A stretch of DNA of 64,000 bases from Solibacillus ferritrahens (GCF_037027585.1 NZ_JAXCLE010000006.1:1-64000); one strand, 5' to 3'. Shown: positions 16,596-25,332, counted from the stretch's first letter. The notes: a model not told the origin generated them from the sequence alone. Made by a program: numbers and translations.

Positions 16596-16949
16596 TTCTA
16601 ATATCTGGGTTGAATCTTCTAAGGAATAAAGAAAAGTTAAGATTTTCTAATATATCGTTTTCATGTGCTAATAAGGTATCGAAATGATCAAATATCACCC
16701 GGAAATTTTCTAATATCGTGGTTAAAGTTTCTAATATACTGATAAAAGTTCTAATATAATCTCGGTAAAGAAAAAATGCTAATAACTTAGTTCAACCTTC
16801 TAATATATGTTTAAAAGTTCTAATAAATTCGCGGTTTTCTAATATATAGGTCGCATGTGCTAATAAACTGCTGAAATCTTCAAATATCACCCGTAAATCT
16901 TCTAATATCCAGTCCAAAGTTTCTAATATCGGATCATATTGTTCTAATA
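16596..16949 (+). repeat. Family B repeat array: 17 units, 21-bp step
   Basis: Units have core TTCTAATAW (variants GCTAATAA, TCAAATAT) and about 12 variable bases. Core C positions are 16598, 16619, 16647, 16668, 16689, 16710, 16731, 16751, 16779, 16800, 16820, 16839, 16860, 16881, 16902, 16923 and 16944. Steps are 21 bp except two of 28 and three of 19-20. A higher-order copy of about 192 bp is visible (16643 onward against 16835 onward). It fills the convergent gap before the EamA gene. Stops occur in every frame, so it is non-coding. Confidence 0.85.
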
Positions 16950-16966
16950 AAATTTCTCTAGCGACT

Positions 16967-17884
16967 TCATTCCGAGATGGTATCCCGTGTCTGATCCGCT
17001 CTTAACGCAATATAAATCATCATAGCCAAAATGAGCGAAGTACCAAACCATTGGAAGCTGCCAAACGGTTCCTTTAGCCATAATACAGTTGCCAGCACGG
17101 CAGTCAATGGTTCAATATTGCCAAGCAAGCTTGTTTCTTTAGCAGTAAGGGTTTGCAGGCTTTCGATATAAAACCAGAATGCGAGCATTGTGCCGAAAAT
17201 AATGACGATAATTAAATAAAAGACTGTCGATCCAGTCCAATTCGAAATATCAACATCCCAAGGTGGCTGCACAAAACTCATCGTAACTCCGGCAAGCAGC
17301 ATACCCCAACCAACCACAACAAGTGAATCAAACCGCTGCAGCAGAGGGATAGCATAAAGTGTATAAAAAGCAAGCGACAAACCTGACAGCAATCCCCAGA
17401 TAATAGCTGGAAGAGGTACGGCAAATGCTGATAGCGAGCCGTTTGTTAGTAAAAGGAAGCTCCCGCTCAGGGCCAGCACAATGGTTACCGCATCTTTTCT
17501 TGTGAATACTGAATGACCGCGCAGTGTAACCCATACAATAATCATGACAGGTGCCAAATACTGCAGTAATGTGGCGACCGCTGCATTTCCTTCTTTAATC
17601 GATGCCATATAAGTGTATTGCACAGCGAGCATACCAACAATTGCAAATATAATTAATCGGAATGCTGTGTATTTTTGACGCCAAATATCAAGTATTTGAC
17701 GGCGATCTTTAAATATTGCCTGGGTAATTAAAAGTAATATACCTGCAATAACTAGTCGTGTTGATACAAGCCAGCTCACTTCAATTCCTTGAGAAAACAG
17801 TAGTTGTGACATCGTTCCGCCAATACCCCAGAAAAAACAGCCACTTACAACTAATAAAAACCCAATCATTCTTTTGTTTTTCAT
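16967..17884 (-). CDS. EamA/DMT-superfamily transporter
   Basis: A 305-residue inner-membrane protein with ten predicted helices in two EamA repeats, the second ending near SLLGNIEPLTAVLATVLWLK, a strongly conserved DMT motif. The substrate (amino acid or metabolite export) is unknown. AGGGTTAGGC precedes the ATG. It is monocistronic, with its 3' end against the family B array. Confidence 0.87.
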   Translation of the reverse strand: MKNKRMIGFLLVVSGCFFWGIGGTMSQLLFSQGIEVSWLVSTRLVIAGILLLITQAIFKDRRQILDIWRQKYTAFRLIIFAIVGMLAVQYTYMASIKEGNAAVATLLQYLAPVMIIVWVTLRGHSVFTRKDAVTIVLALSGSFLLLTNGSLSAFAVPLPAIIWGLLSGLSLAFYTLYAIPLLQRFDSLVVVGWGMLLAGVTMSFVQPPWDVDISNWTGSTVFYLIIVIIFGTMLAFWFYIESLQTLTAKETSLLGNIEPLTAVLATVLWLKEPFGSFQWFGTSLILAMMIYIALRADQTRDTISE

Positions 17885-18069
17885 GCCTAACCCTCACAGT
17901 ATATATAATTACTTCATTGTAACGAACTTTTATACAAAACTCTATGATCGTTTTAACATAGCCGTGTAACAACATCATATGTATATAACTATTTTAATAT
18001 AATTAATGAAATCGCTGTCCCTTTTCTCAAATTATTAGGACATATATATGAAAAAAGAGGTGAAATATC

Positions 18070-18828
18070 ATGTTAACAATTAGTGCAGGTCATTATGGAA
18101 AAGGTACGGGGGCAGTGGGTTTTCTTGATGAAGGGGAGGAAACGTTCGAAGTTGTAAAGCAGCTCGAGAGGAAATTGAATGAAAAAGGCATTTTGGTCCA
18201 TACAATCCTTGATAACCAATCGAAAAACCAACAGCAAAATTTAACGTATTTAATCCGAAAGCATAACGCCACACAACGGCATTTGGATGTGAGTATTCAT
18301 TTTAATGCAACTAAAAATAAACAAAAAGCAGGAATCGGCACGGAAGTATTGTATATAAACCAGGCAATTTTGCCGTTTGCACAAAAATTAAGTGGACAAA
18401 TTGCCAAAGCTGGGAAGTTTAAAAATAGGGGAGCCAAGTTACGTACAGATCTAGCCTTTTTAAAAGGAACAGTAAAAAAAGCGATCCTTATTGAAATATG
18501 CTTTGTCAGCTCCGAGGAGGATGTACGATTATACCAAGCAAATAAAGAACAGATTATTGAAGCCATTGCCGAAACTTTAAAAAGCTTCGTGTCAGTAACT
18601 GCACCGGTACAAAAGCAAATGACGATAATTTCCAGTCCTGCATTGCAGCAAGCGGTGGAAGCTTTATTTAAAGATAAACAAGTGGTTCGCCAACAGCTGG
18701 AACATGGTATTCAGACAGGTGTTTATCAAAGGATATGGTTGGATAATTTTGAACAGGGTAAATTAACAATATACGATTATTTAGCCCTCACCGCACTGCA
18801 ATTTCAAAAAAATAAAATTTCTTTGTAA
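18070..18828 (+). CDS. N-acetylmuramoyl-L-alanine amidase (Amidase_3) with C-terminal extension
   Basis: A 252-residue peptidoglycan amidase. Zinc ligands and catalytic residues fit Amidase_3: His in ISAGHYGKG, Glu in EGEETFE, His in SIHFNAT, and Glu in ILIEICFVSS. The Amidase_3 domain spans about residues 1-175. There is no signal peptide, as in phage or spore-type endolysins. The last 75 residues (QKQMTIISSPALQQAVEALF onward) look helical and may bind cell wall. AAAGAGGTG precedes ATG 18070. Confidence 0.83.
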   Translation: MLTISAGHYGKGTGAVGFLDEGEETFEVVKQLERKLNEKGILVHTILDNQSKNQQQNLTYLIRKHNATQRHLDVSIHFNATKNKQKAGIGTEVLYINQAILPFAQKLSGQIAKAGKFKNRGAKLRTDLAFLKGTVKKAILIEICFVSSEEDVRLYQANKEQIIEAIAETLKSFVSVTAPVQKQMTIISSPALQQAVEALFKDKQVVRQQLEHGIQTGVYQRIWLDNFEQGKLTIYDYLALTALQFQKNKISL

Positions 18829-18883
18829 CCTTTATGGAAATGAATCGACTAATGTAATGAACTTACCGAAAGGGTGGAATAGT

Positions 18884-19786
18884 ATGAAAAAAATAGTACC
18901 GTTAGCATTATCTGCATTTTTATTAGGAACGATGACTGCCGGAGCAGCGCAGCCACTGAACAAAGAAGGGGCTGAGCAGGTCGTGAAGGAAGCGGCATTT
19001 GCGAAGTTTTCAGGAGAAATTACGGAAGTTAAACAACTGGAAACATCAAAGCTTTATACAGTTGAAGTAGATGGAAATATGTTCCACTTCCATGTTACTG
19101 ACAAAACACTCGTTTTTGATCAACAAGGTAATGAGGCGGAGTTAAAGGTCGGGGATACAACTTCAATTTATATCTATGCCGACCAGCCAATGATTTTAAT
19201 TTATCCTCCTCAATACTCACCGGCAGTGGTAATTGTGGAAAAAGAAGATGCAGCTGGCTCAGTAAAGGTTGCGCAATTTGATGACAATGGGTTAAGTGAT
19301 GATGGCGATTTAAAGCTGAACTTAAACGAAAAATCTGTCATCGTAAATACAAAAGGTGAAAAAGTAGATGCGAAAGATTTAAAAAAATATAGTGCCGCTG
19401 TCTTTTACGGACCGACAACGAGAAGTATTCCTGCACAAACTTCACCTGAAAAAATTGTCGTATTTCCAAAGCTTGATGATGCTGAGGAAGTAGAAACACC
19501 TGAAATCGCACCGGAAATCCAGGCTATTATTGGTGGGGATTATAAGGAAGTCGATGGAAAAATCATGGTACCTTTACGTCTTGTGGCAGAAGAACTTGGC
19601 TTTAAAGTTACTTCTACAGGAAAAGGGGCAATTCTTTCAAAAGGCGCATTATCCTACACAGTAACGCGCGGTGAAAAAGCATATGGCCACAATCGTGCGC
19701 TGCATTATTTTGAAGTAGCACCAGTATTACTGGAAGAAAATAAAACCTATGTAGAACTTAGCTTTGCACAGGGTTTACTTCAATAG
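18884..19786 (+). CDS. Secreted protein with copper-amine-oxidase-type stalk domain
   Basis: A 300-residue exported protein. The signal peptide (MKKIVPLALSAFLLGTMTAG) has an Ala-Ala cleavage site at about 23. The C-terminal part (KIMVPLRLVAEELGFKV ... YVELSFAQGLL) matches the Cu_amine_oxidN1/stalk domain that Bacillales attach to many surface proteins. The central region is a beta-rich domain of unknown role. The start is ATG 18884 with AAAGGGTGG upstream, not the in-frame ATG at 18857. A terminator follows. Confidence 0.8.
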   Translation: MKKIVPLALSAFLLGTMTAGAAQPLNKEGAEQVVKEAAFAKFSGEITEVKQLETSKLYTVEVDGNMFHFHVTDKTLVFDQQGNEAELKVGDTTSIYIYADQPMILIYPPQYSPAVVIVEKEDAAGSVKVAQFDDNGLSDDGDLKLNLNEKSVIVNTKGEKVDAKDLKKYSAAVFYGPTTRSIPAQTSPEKIVVFPKLDDAEEVETPEIAPEIQAIIGGDYKEVDGKIMVPLRLVAEELGFKVTSTGKGAILSKGALSYTVTRGEKAYGHNRALHYFEVAPVLLEENKTYVELSFAQGLLQ

Positions 19787-19794
19787 AATGATTC

Positions 19795-19834
19795 AGGCTG
19801 AAATTCACTAATAAGGTGAGTTTCAGCCTTTTTA
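19795..19834 (+). terminator. Terminator after stalk-domain gene
   Basis: AGGCTGAAATTCAC pairs with GTGAGTTTCAGCCT, followed by TTTTT. Confidence 0.85.
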
Positions 19835-19849
19835 TTAGAAAAGTACATA

Positions 19850-19876
19850 AAAAAATCCTCTACTAAAAGAGGAATT
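19850..19876 (-). terminator. Terminator of the 77-aa membrane protein gene
   Basis: On the minus strand, ATTCCTCT-TTTAGT-AGAGGATT is followed by TTTTTT. Confidence 0.75.
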
Positions 19877-19884
19877 TGGTGATT

Positions 19885-20118
19885 TTAGTTTAGGTTCTTT
19901 CTTTTAAATACCAAGAAGTTTGGAAATAAAAATAGGGCAACTCCAATTATCAAATACCATCCCTTGCCGTCGTAGGAAATCATAAGAATTAATTCCCAAA
20001 CATTTGATGGACCTGAATGAGGACCATTGTTGAAGGGATAGGAAAAAATGAACGGTAATACGCCTATAAACGTAAATATGATTCCTAATAGCAGTGAGAA
20101 AGTAGCGAAGATTTTCAT
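19885..20118 (-). CDS. Small two-helix membrane protein
   Basis: A 77-residue protein with two hydrophobic helices (IFATFSLLLGIIFTFIGVLPF; YLIIGVALFLFPNFLVF) separated by a short extracytoplasmic loop rich in Gly, Pro and Asn. It ends in a basic tail. AGGAGG precedes the ATG. I do not recognise the family. Confidence 0.65.
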   Translation of the reverse strand: MKIFATFSLLLGIIFTFIGVLPFIFSYPFNNGPHSGPSNVWELILMISYDGKGWYLIIGVALFLFPNFLVFKRKNLN

Positions 20119-20204
20119 TGAACAGCCTCCTTACTGTTAATAATATTCTGATAAATGGTCAAATTCAATAAAAAGTTCTTTCCATATAAAGGTGGGCGAG
20201 GTAT

Positions 20205-20651
20205 GTGAAAAAAATAGTTATAGGATTGACTATAGTGATTTGTCTACTAACAGCTTGCTCGCAAAAACAGGATAGTGAGCCTACACCTTTTGTGACTCTT
20301 AATAGTCTGGATAGTGTAATGATGACTACAAAACCTGGAACTGTTACACCTACTGGATTAACCGTAATAATTGATAATCGTTCAGGTGAAAGATTACTTT
20401 ATGGACAATATTTTTTCGTTGAAAAGAAAATCGGGGACAATTGGTATAAGGCCCCAATACTTGAGGACGCTTACAGTTTTATTGATTTAGGACACAATGT
20501 AGCACCGTTACAATCAGTAGAATGGGTAGTGGATTGGGAAGGATATTACGGTGTTCTAGATAACGGTGAATATCGTATTTTAAAGGATTTTCGTAATTCC
20601 AAAGAGACGGATGAAATCTATCATTTGGCAGCTGAGTTTATCGTTCAATAA
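20205..20651 (+). CDS. Lipoprotein with bacterial Ig-like (Big_14-type) domain
   Basis: A 148-residue lipoprotein. Lipobox LLTAC places the acylated Cys at about 18. The mature part (GTVTPTGLTVIIDNRSGERL, then YGQYFFVEKKIGDNWY) resembles the immunoglobulin-like domain found in many Bacillus lipoproteins. It starts GTG 20205 after GGGCGAGG. It is convergent with the DUF3885 gene. The function is unknown. Confidence 0.75.
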   Translation: MKKIVIGLTIVICLLTACSQKQDSEPTPFVTLNSLDSVMMTTKPGTVTPTGLTVIIDNRSGERLLYGQYFFVEKKIGDNWYKAPILEDAYSFIDLGHNVAPLQSVEWVVDWEGYYGVLDNGEYRILKDFRNSKETDEIYHLAAEFIVQ

Positions 20652-20655
20652 GGAA

Positions 20656-20690
20656 AAGCTGAAAGGTGGATGTGCCCATACTTTCAGCTT
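20656..20690. terminator. Convergent terminator hairpin
   Basis: AAGCTGAAAG pairs with CTTTCAGCTT between two convergent genes; the U-tract is weak on the plus strand. Confidence 0.65.
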
Positions 20691-20694
20691 CTAT

Positions 20695-21282
20695 CTATCC
20701 TTCAAACATACGAGTGATGGCTTCTCTATCATAATCCAAGATCCAATCATTATATTGCTTATACAATGGTCTGAGCGTTTCAACATCACTTCCTAAAACA
20801 TCACAACCCCGGTCATCATATACATGGAAAATGGTCTGTGTGCGTTTATTCAGTATGTATACACGATGAGGAATATTCGGTTTAACGCCTAAATCTGAAT
20901 TAACAACCGCCCGCAATAATTTTAAAACTGCAATCTCTTCAGTTTTGCAGGCTATTTCAAAGCGGTAAATTAAAATCTCTTCCATTTCATATGTAGTCAT
21001 ATCGATACGAAAGTGTTGGCTTCTATTTAAAAAAGGGGTTAAATTTTTTCGTTTCAAATCTACTTCCAATACATCCATGACTATAATGCATTCGTCATCG
21101 GGTCTATGCAAATTGTTATATAACGTTGCGGCACGTTCATAACTTCCTGCTAAGTATTTCATATGATCGTTATCATCTGTGTCTCCCAGTTCAAAGCGGA
21201 TTGCAGGTTCCCATGAATAAAATAAACCCGGCATTAGCTTCAAATTTGAAAAATAACGCTCTAAAAATAGCGAATTCTCCAA
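20695..21282 (-). CDS. DUF3885-like protein
   Basis: A protein of about 195 residues. The conserved DUF3885 signature is clear: PGLFYSWEPAIRFELG near the N-terminus and IFHVYDDRGCDVLGS plus LYKQYNDWILDYDR near the C-terminus. It has no membrane segment. The start is taken as TTG at 21282, five bases after AAAGGAAG; an upstream in-frame TTG at 21306 has no site. DUF3885 proteins are common in bacilli and have been considered toxin-immunity-like by some, but the role here is unknown. Confidence 0.78.
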   Translation of the reverse strand: MENSLFLERYFSNLKLMPGLFYSWEPAIRFELGDTDDNDHMKYLAGSYERAATLYNNLHRPDDECIIVMDVLEVDLKRKNLTPFLNRSQHFRIDMTTYEMEEILIYRFEIACKTEEIAVLKLLRAVVNSDLGVKPNIPHRVYILNKRTQTIFHVYDDRGCDVLGSDVETLRPLYKQYNDWILDYDREAITRMFEG

Positions 21283-21511
21283 TCGAATCTTCCTTTCTAG
21301 TAACAATTATGAAAAAATTCTTTTTCGTCTATACTATCACAATGATATTTTTGGGTTTATTTTTAGATTGCAGAAACTATCGTAGGAAAATTGGAATCCT
21401 AGGATTGACTTTCTAAAATGGCTAAAAAACGGCGGAAATACCTAATTTTAGAGGATACGAAATGTACTATTTACCCGATTAATTTCCTCTATAAACAAAA
21501 ATTTTATCGGA

Positions 21512-21539
21512 TGTAATCATTTTGTAACTATACTGTAAC
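21512..21539. promoter_or_regulatory. Triple TGTAAY direct repeat, 11-bp period (PhoP-box-like)
   Basis: TGTAAT at 21512, TGTAAC at 21523 and TGTAAC at 21534 are exactly 11 bp apart, upstream of the SLH amidase gene. The minus strand reads GTTACA-N5-GTTACA-N5-ATTACA, one base per repeat off the Bacillus PhoP box TTHACA-N5. The surrounding 326-bp gap (21307-21632) holds nothing else I can support. Confidence 0.5.
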
Positions 21540-21632
21540 AAGATTTTGATATTAAATATGGTTTTACCTCTATTTATTTCCTTATTTCTACTATACAATG
21601 ATGGAGACAGCTTATGAAAGGATAGGGAAACA

Positions 21633-23516
21633 ATGAATCAAAAATTGATTACATTGGTTGTTGCAATCTTCCTCGTTTGTACACTAGCTGTTACACCGAC
21701 ATCAGCTAAAGTAGTATTTGCAGATGTTGCGACAACCGATGCCACTTCCGAAGAAATCCAATACTTAATTAGCTTAGGTGCTATTAAAGGATATCAGGAA
21801 AATGGCAAAACATATTATAAACCAAACATGAGTGTGACTCGTGCACAGGCCGCGAAAATGGCAGTTATTGCTGCAGGTAAAAGTCCACTGAAAGTAAGTA
21901 AGTCTTCTTACTCGGATGTTTTGGTCGGTACAGAGCAATCCACTTATATTGAACGAGCTAAACAGCTTGGATTGTTTTCTGCAAAGTCTGGAAAATTTTC
22001 TCCTAATGCACCCCTGTCACGTGAAGAAATGAGCCATGTATTAGCAGTGGCTTTCAATTTAAATGTCAATGACTACAAGGACTTAGCGATTGTTTTCCCA
22101 GATGTAACGACATCGAATACATATGCTTCTTATATAAAAGCAATTTATTATAACGGGATTACAAAAGGAAATGATGGCAAATATATGCCAAAAAGCTCAG
22201 TAACACGAGCGCAGTTTGCATCGTTTATCGCGCGGGCAAAAAGTGATGAATACCGTCTTGCATTACCAGATCAACTTGATGCAGTAGATGTGACACAAGT
22301 GATCGGTTTAGTATCAGTAACGACTGATGGCTTAAATGTTCGTACTGGTCCGAATACGTCAAGCAAAGTAATTGGAAGAGTTAATACAGGCGGTAAATTA
22401 TCCGTTTATGCAGTAGAAGGAAACTGGTTAAAAGTATCTTATCAAGGTTATTACGGCTATATTAGTAAATCATATGCCAAATTCCTTGAACAAGATGGTA
22501 ATGCAATTGGTCCATCAATTAAGGCTGTCACAGCAAGTGCAACATTGAACCTATATTACAAACCAACTTCTTCTTCAAAAAAAATAACGCAAATTTCAGC
22601 TGGAGCAGCATTGTCTGTTTATAAAGAAATCGGCGGCTATTATTTAACGACTGTCGACGGAGTACCTGGCTATATTGTAAAAGAAAGTACGACGGTTGTA
22701 GGGGGATCTGTTGTAGAACCTCCAAAAACGGATGTAGATGATCATCCAATCGCGACAACAAATACAATTGGTAAAGTGACAGTTACGGGCTTAAATATGC
22801 GTCAAACAGCATCAGGCTCATCCAAGACAATAAAAAAATTATCAAAAGGCTCAGTTATTGCGGTTCATTCGATTAACGGTTATTGGGCAAAGGTAACAGC
22901 AGGTAAAGATACAGGCTATGTTCATAAATCATATATCAAATTGATGAATGAAAAAGGCAGTGCTGTAAAAGACCGTATTATCATTCTAGATCCAGGTCAC
23001 GGCGGTAAGGATCCAGGTGCCGTTAACTCAGGTCATACGGAAAAAGCGATTGTATTAAAAGTTTCTAATCTTGTAAAACAGAAGCTTGAAGCAGACGGTG
23101 CGAAAGTACACATGACACGTACAGGCGATACGTATCCATCATTACAAGAGCGTGTGAAATATACGCAGGACAAGTTTGGTGAAATTTATGTAAGCCTTCA
23201 TGTAAATGCTGCAACATCTTCAAGTGCAAAAGGAACAGAAACGTACTATAGCATTACAACGGGTGACCAGTATGAAGAAGATAAAAAGCTTGCCACATAT
23301 ATTAATACAGAAATTGTAAACAATGCGAATATGAAAAATCGCGGCGTTAAAGAAGCGCAATACTATGTAACGCGCAATATGATTATCCCTTCTGTATTAG
23401 TTGAGCTTGGATTCATTTCAAATGCTGAAGACCGCAAAAAATTAGTAGATGATAAGTATGTAGAAATCTATGCACAATCCATTTATAACGGGATTGTCGA
23501 TTACTATAAAAAATAG
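21633..23516 (+). CDS. S-layer-anchored N-acetylmuramoyl-L-alanine amidase (3x SLH, 3x SH3, Amidase_3)
   Basis: A 627-residue exported wall hydrolase. Signal peptide about 1-25 (ending TPTSAKV). Three SLH domains at about 28-205 (VVFADV, YSDV, VFPDV starts, each with the VTRAQ/LSREE motif) bind secondary wall polymer. Three bacterial SH3-like domains follow at about 225-430 (TDGLNVRTGPNTSSKV is the clearest). The catalytic Amidase_3 domain is about 450-627: LDPGHGGKDPGA, Glu in HTEKAIVL, SLHVNA and VELGFISN. It cleaves the MurNAc-L-Ala bond during wall turnover or separation. A terminator follows. Confidence 0.93.
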   Translation: MNQKLITLVVAIFLVCTLAVTPTSAKVVFADVATTDATSEEIQYLISLGAIKGYQENGKTYYKPNMSVTRAQAAKMAVIAAGKSPLKVSKSSYSDVLVGTEQSTYIERAKQLGLFSAKSGKFSPNAPLSREEMSHVLAVAFNLNVNDYKDLAIVFPDVTTSNTYASYIKAIYYNGITKGNDGKYMPKSSVTRAQFASFIARAKSDEYRLALPDQLDAVDVTQVIGLVSVTTDGLNVRTGPNTSSKVIGRVNTGGKLSVYAVEGNWLKVSYQGYYGYISKSYAKFLEQDGNAIGPSIKAVTASATLNLYYKPTSSSKKITQISAGAALSVYKEIGGYYLTTVDGVPGYIVKESTTVVGGSVVEPPKTDVDDHPIATTNTIGKVTVTGLNMRQTASGSSKTIKKLSKGSVIAVHSINGYWAKVTAGKDTGYVHKSYIKLMNEKGSAVKDRIIILDPGHGGKDPGAVNSGHTEKAIVLKVSNLVKQKLEADGAKVHMTRTGDTYPSLQERVKYTQDKFGEIYVSLHVNAATSSSAKGTETYYSITTGDQYEEDKKLATYINTEIVNNANMKNRGVKEAQYYVTRNMIIPSVLVELGFISNAEDRKKLVDDKYVEIYAQSIYNGIVDYYKK

Positions 23517-23529
23517 CAGTATAGTGAAA

Positions 23530-23562
23530 AACCGGTTTCCTTAACAGGGAATCGGTTTTTTT
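23530..23562 (+). terminator. Terminator after SLH amidase gene
   Basis: AACCGGTTTCC pairs with GGGAATCGGTT, followed by a T7 run. Confidence 0.82.
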
Positions 23563-23706
23563 GGTTATAAAGATTGACAAATTTATGGGGATTATTAAAC
23601 TGAAAATAGTTATCTCCGTATTACCCCTGGAACGAGCCTCAAACAGCTTCCACATTCATCCTTTACTTTTTATCTACATTAAAATTTATACTGGAGGGAA
23701 ATTTCT

Positions 23707-24369
23707 ATGAGTTTTGAAGAAGAATATCAAGTTTTTTTGAATACACACATACAGTCGAGAACGGGAGAAAGGCTGCGCCGATTAAAAGAAGGTCACAATC
23801 AGGCGGAAATGCTGTTTTTAAAACAAGTGTGGTGGCCGATTTATTACCATTTTAATTACCTTCATCCTGAATATGAAGTGGATGATTTTAAAGACGGCAA
23901 AAGGTATTTAGATTTTGCCTATATCCGTCCCGGTATCCGGATATGCTTTGAAATTGACGGGTATGGTCCCCACTTAAAGAATATAAGTAGATGGCAATTT
24001 GCAGACAATCTCGAACGCCAAAATCAATTAGTAATTGACGGATGGAAGGTAATTCGTTTTTCTTATGACCAAGTGAAAGAGAAGCCTCGGCGATGTCAAC
24101 AGATTGTGCAGCAAGTAATTGGACAATGGCTGGGTGATGAACTGGACCGGACAGAATTGACCTATTACGAAAAGGAAGTTCTTCGGCTGGCAGTTCGAAA
24201 AGGGGAAGCCATTTTCCCGAAAGAAGTCTTCGCATGTTTGAAGCTAAGTGACAAAACCGCAAGAAAAGTCTTATCTCAACTAGTCGAGAAGAAAATGCTT
24301 ATCCCCGCATCTGGCACGAAGAGAGTCCGTTCATACCGATTGGGAAATCACATTAAGCACCCAATCTAA
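23707..24369 (+). CDS. Vsr/DUF559-like nuclease-fold protein with C-terminal winged helix
   Basis: A 220-residue cytosolic protein. Residues about 55-135 have the PD-(D/E)XK layout of DUF559/Vsr-like proteins: an acidic residue in RYLDFAYIRP, then ICFEIDGYGPH, then RQNQLVIDGWKVIRFSYDQV. Residues about 150-215 form a winged-helix-like part (LTYYEKEVLRLAVRKGEAIF and TARKVLSQLVEKKM). DNA cleavage is suggested by the fold but not shown. GGAGGG precedes ATG 23707. The last codons belong to the first copy of a 245-bp tandem repeat carrying family A modules. Confidence 0.72.
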   Translation: MSFEEEYQVFLNTHIQSRTGERLRRLKEGHNQAEMLFLKQVWWPIYYHFNYLHPEYEVDDFKDGKRYLDFAYIRPGIRICFEIDGYGPHLKNISRWQFADNLERQNQLVIDGWKVIRFSYDQVKEKPRRCQQIVQQVIGQWLGDELDRTELTYYEKEVLRLAVRKGEAIFPKEVFACLKLSDKTARKVLSQLVEKKMLIPASGTKRVRSYRLGNHIKHPI

Positions 24370-25051
24370 AAAATAAGGGGAGAAATTCCGCTTATTCAGT
24401 AAAAAACTTAAAAATGTGCCCAAATAACGGAAGAAATTTCCCTTATTCATTCAAAAAACGCAAAAATGAACGCTTAAAACTAAAATAACGGAAAAACCTT
24501 CCCTTATTTTCCGCATAAACTGTCCCAAGTCAGCAAATAGCGGTAGAAACTCCGCTTATTTTTTAAACAGTTCATTCTTAACGGTTGGGAAATCACATTA
24601 AGCACCCAATCTAAAAAATAAGGGGAGAAATTCCGCTTATTCAGAAAAAAACTTTAAAATGTGCCCAAATAACGGAAGAAATTTCCCTTATTCATTCAAA
24701 AAACGCAAAAATGAACGCTTAAAACTGAAATAACGGAAAAACCTTCCCTTATTTTCCGCATAAAACGGTTCAAGTCAGCAAATAGCGGTAAAATCTCCGC
24801 TTATTTTTTAAACAGTTCATTCTTAACGATTGGGAAATCACATTAAGCACCCAATCTAAAAAATAAAGGGAGAAATTCCGCTTATTCAGTAAAAAACTTA
24901 AAAATGTGCCCAAATAACGGAAGAAATTTCCCTTATTCATTCAAAATACGCAATAATGAATGCTTAAAACTAAAATAACGGTAAAACCTTCCCTTATTTT
25001 CCGCATAAAACGGTTCAAGTCAGCAAATAGCGGTAAAATCTCCGCTTATTT
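24333..25051 (+). repeat. 245-bp tandem repeat, three copies, each with a family A module
   Basis: Copies begin at about 24339, 24584 and 24829 (period exactly 245). Copy 1 starts inside the nuclease-like gene, so its last 10 or so codons (GGGAAATCACATTAAGCACC) are duplicated out of frame-context in copies 2 and 3. Each copy carries four 25-bp units, beginning in copy 1 at 24372, 24423, 24484 and 24536. Copy 3 lacks the final 20 or so bases. The remaining gap (25052-25256) shows no convincing gene. Confidence 0.92.
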
Positions 25052-25256
25052 TGCGTAATGCGATGCTATTGTTCGCTACCGATTCTAACGATCACGCTTT
25101 CATATGAACCAAGTATTGAACAATATGAAAAAATGATTTTTTCAGGAAATAGAGGGGCTACTGGTGCTTCCCTCAACGATACATGTCCCCACATTGGATG
25201 TTTCCGCAAGTAACTCTGCTCGTTTATCAGTTTTTATCTTTATTTCCAAAATTTTG

Positions 25257-25307
25257 TTGACACAATATATCAGCGTCCGATATATTATATATCAAGAGCC
25301 GATATAT
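25257..25307 (+). promoter_or_regulatory. padR operon promoter with two tandem palindromic operators
   Basis: TTGACA (25257-25262) and TATATT (25281-25286) are 18 bp apart. Two perfect ATATATC-N7-GATATAT palindromes, 25265-25285 and 25287-25307, cover the spacer, the -10 and the start site, with a 22-bp centre-to-centre distance. This is what autorepression by a PadR dimer pair would look like. Confidence 0.8.
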
Positions 25308-25332
25308 CAGATGTCGATAGAACGGGGGGATT

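Noticed and set aside
16596..16949. CRISPR array interpretation of family B (and C)
   Set aside because: Unit cores are only about 9 bp with 12 bp between them, far below CRISPR repeat and spacer sizes, the 'spacers' recur, and no cas genes are present.
24372..25051. Series of Rho-independent terminators
   Set aside because: The 25-bp units can form short stems, but they lack T-tracts, contain conserved mismatches, and have fixed spacing that terminators would not need.
25058..25213. 51-codon frame starting MRCYCSLPILTITLSYEPSI
   Set aside because: No ribosome binding site, unusual composition and no family resemblance; probably chance.
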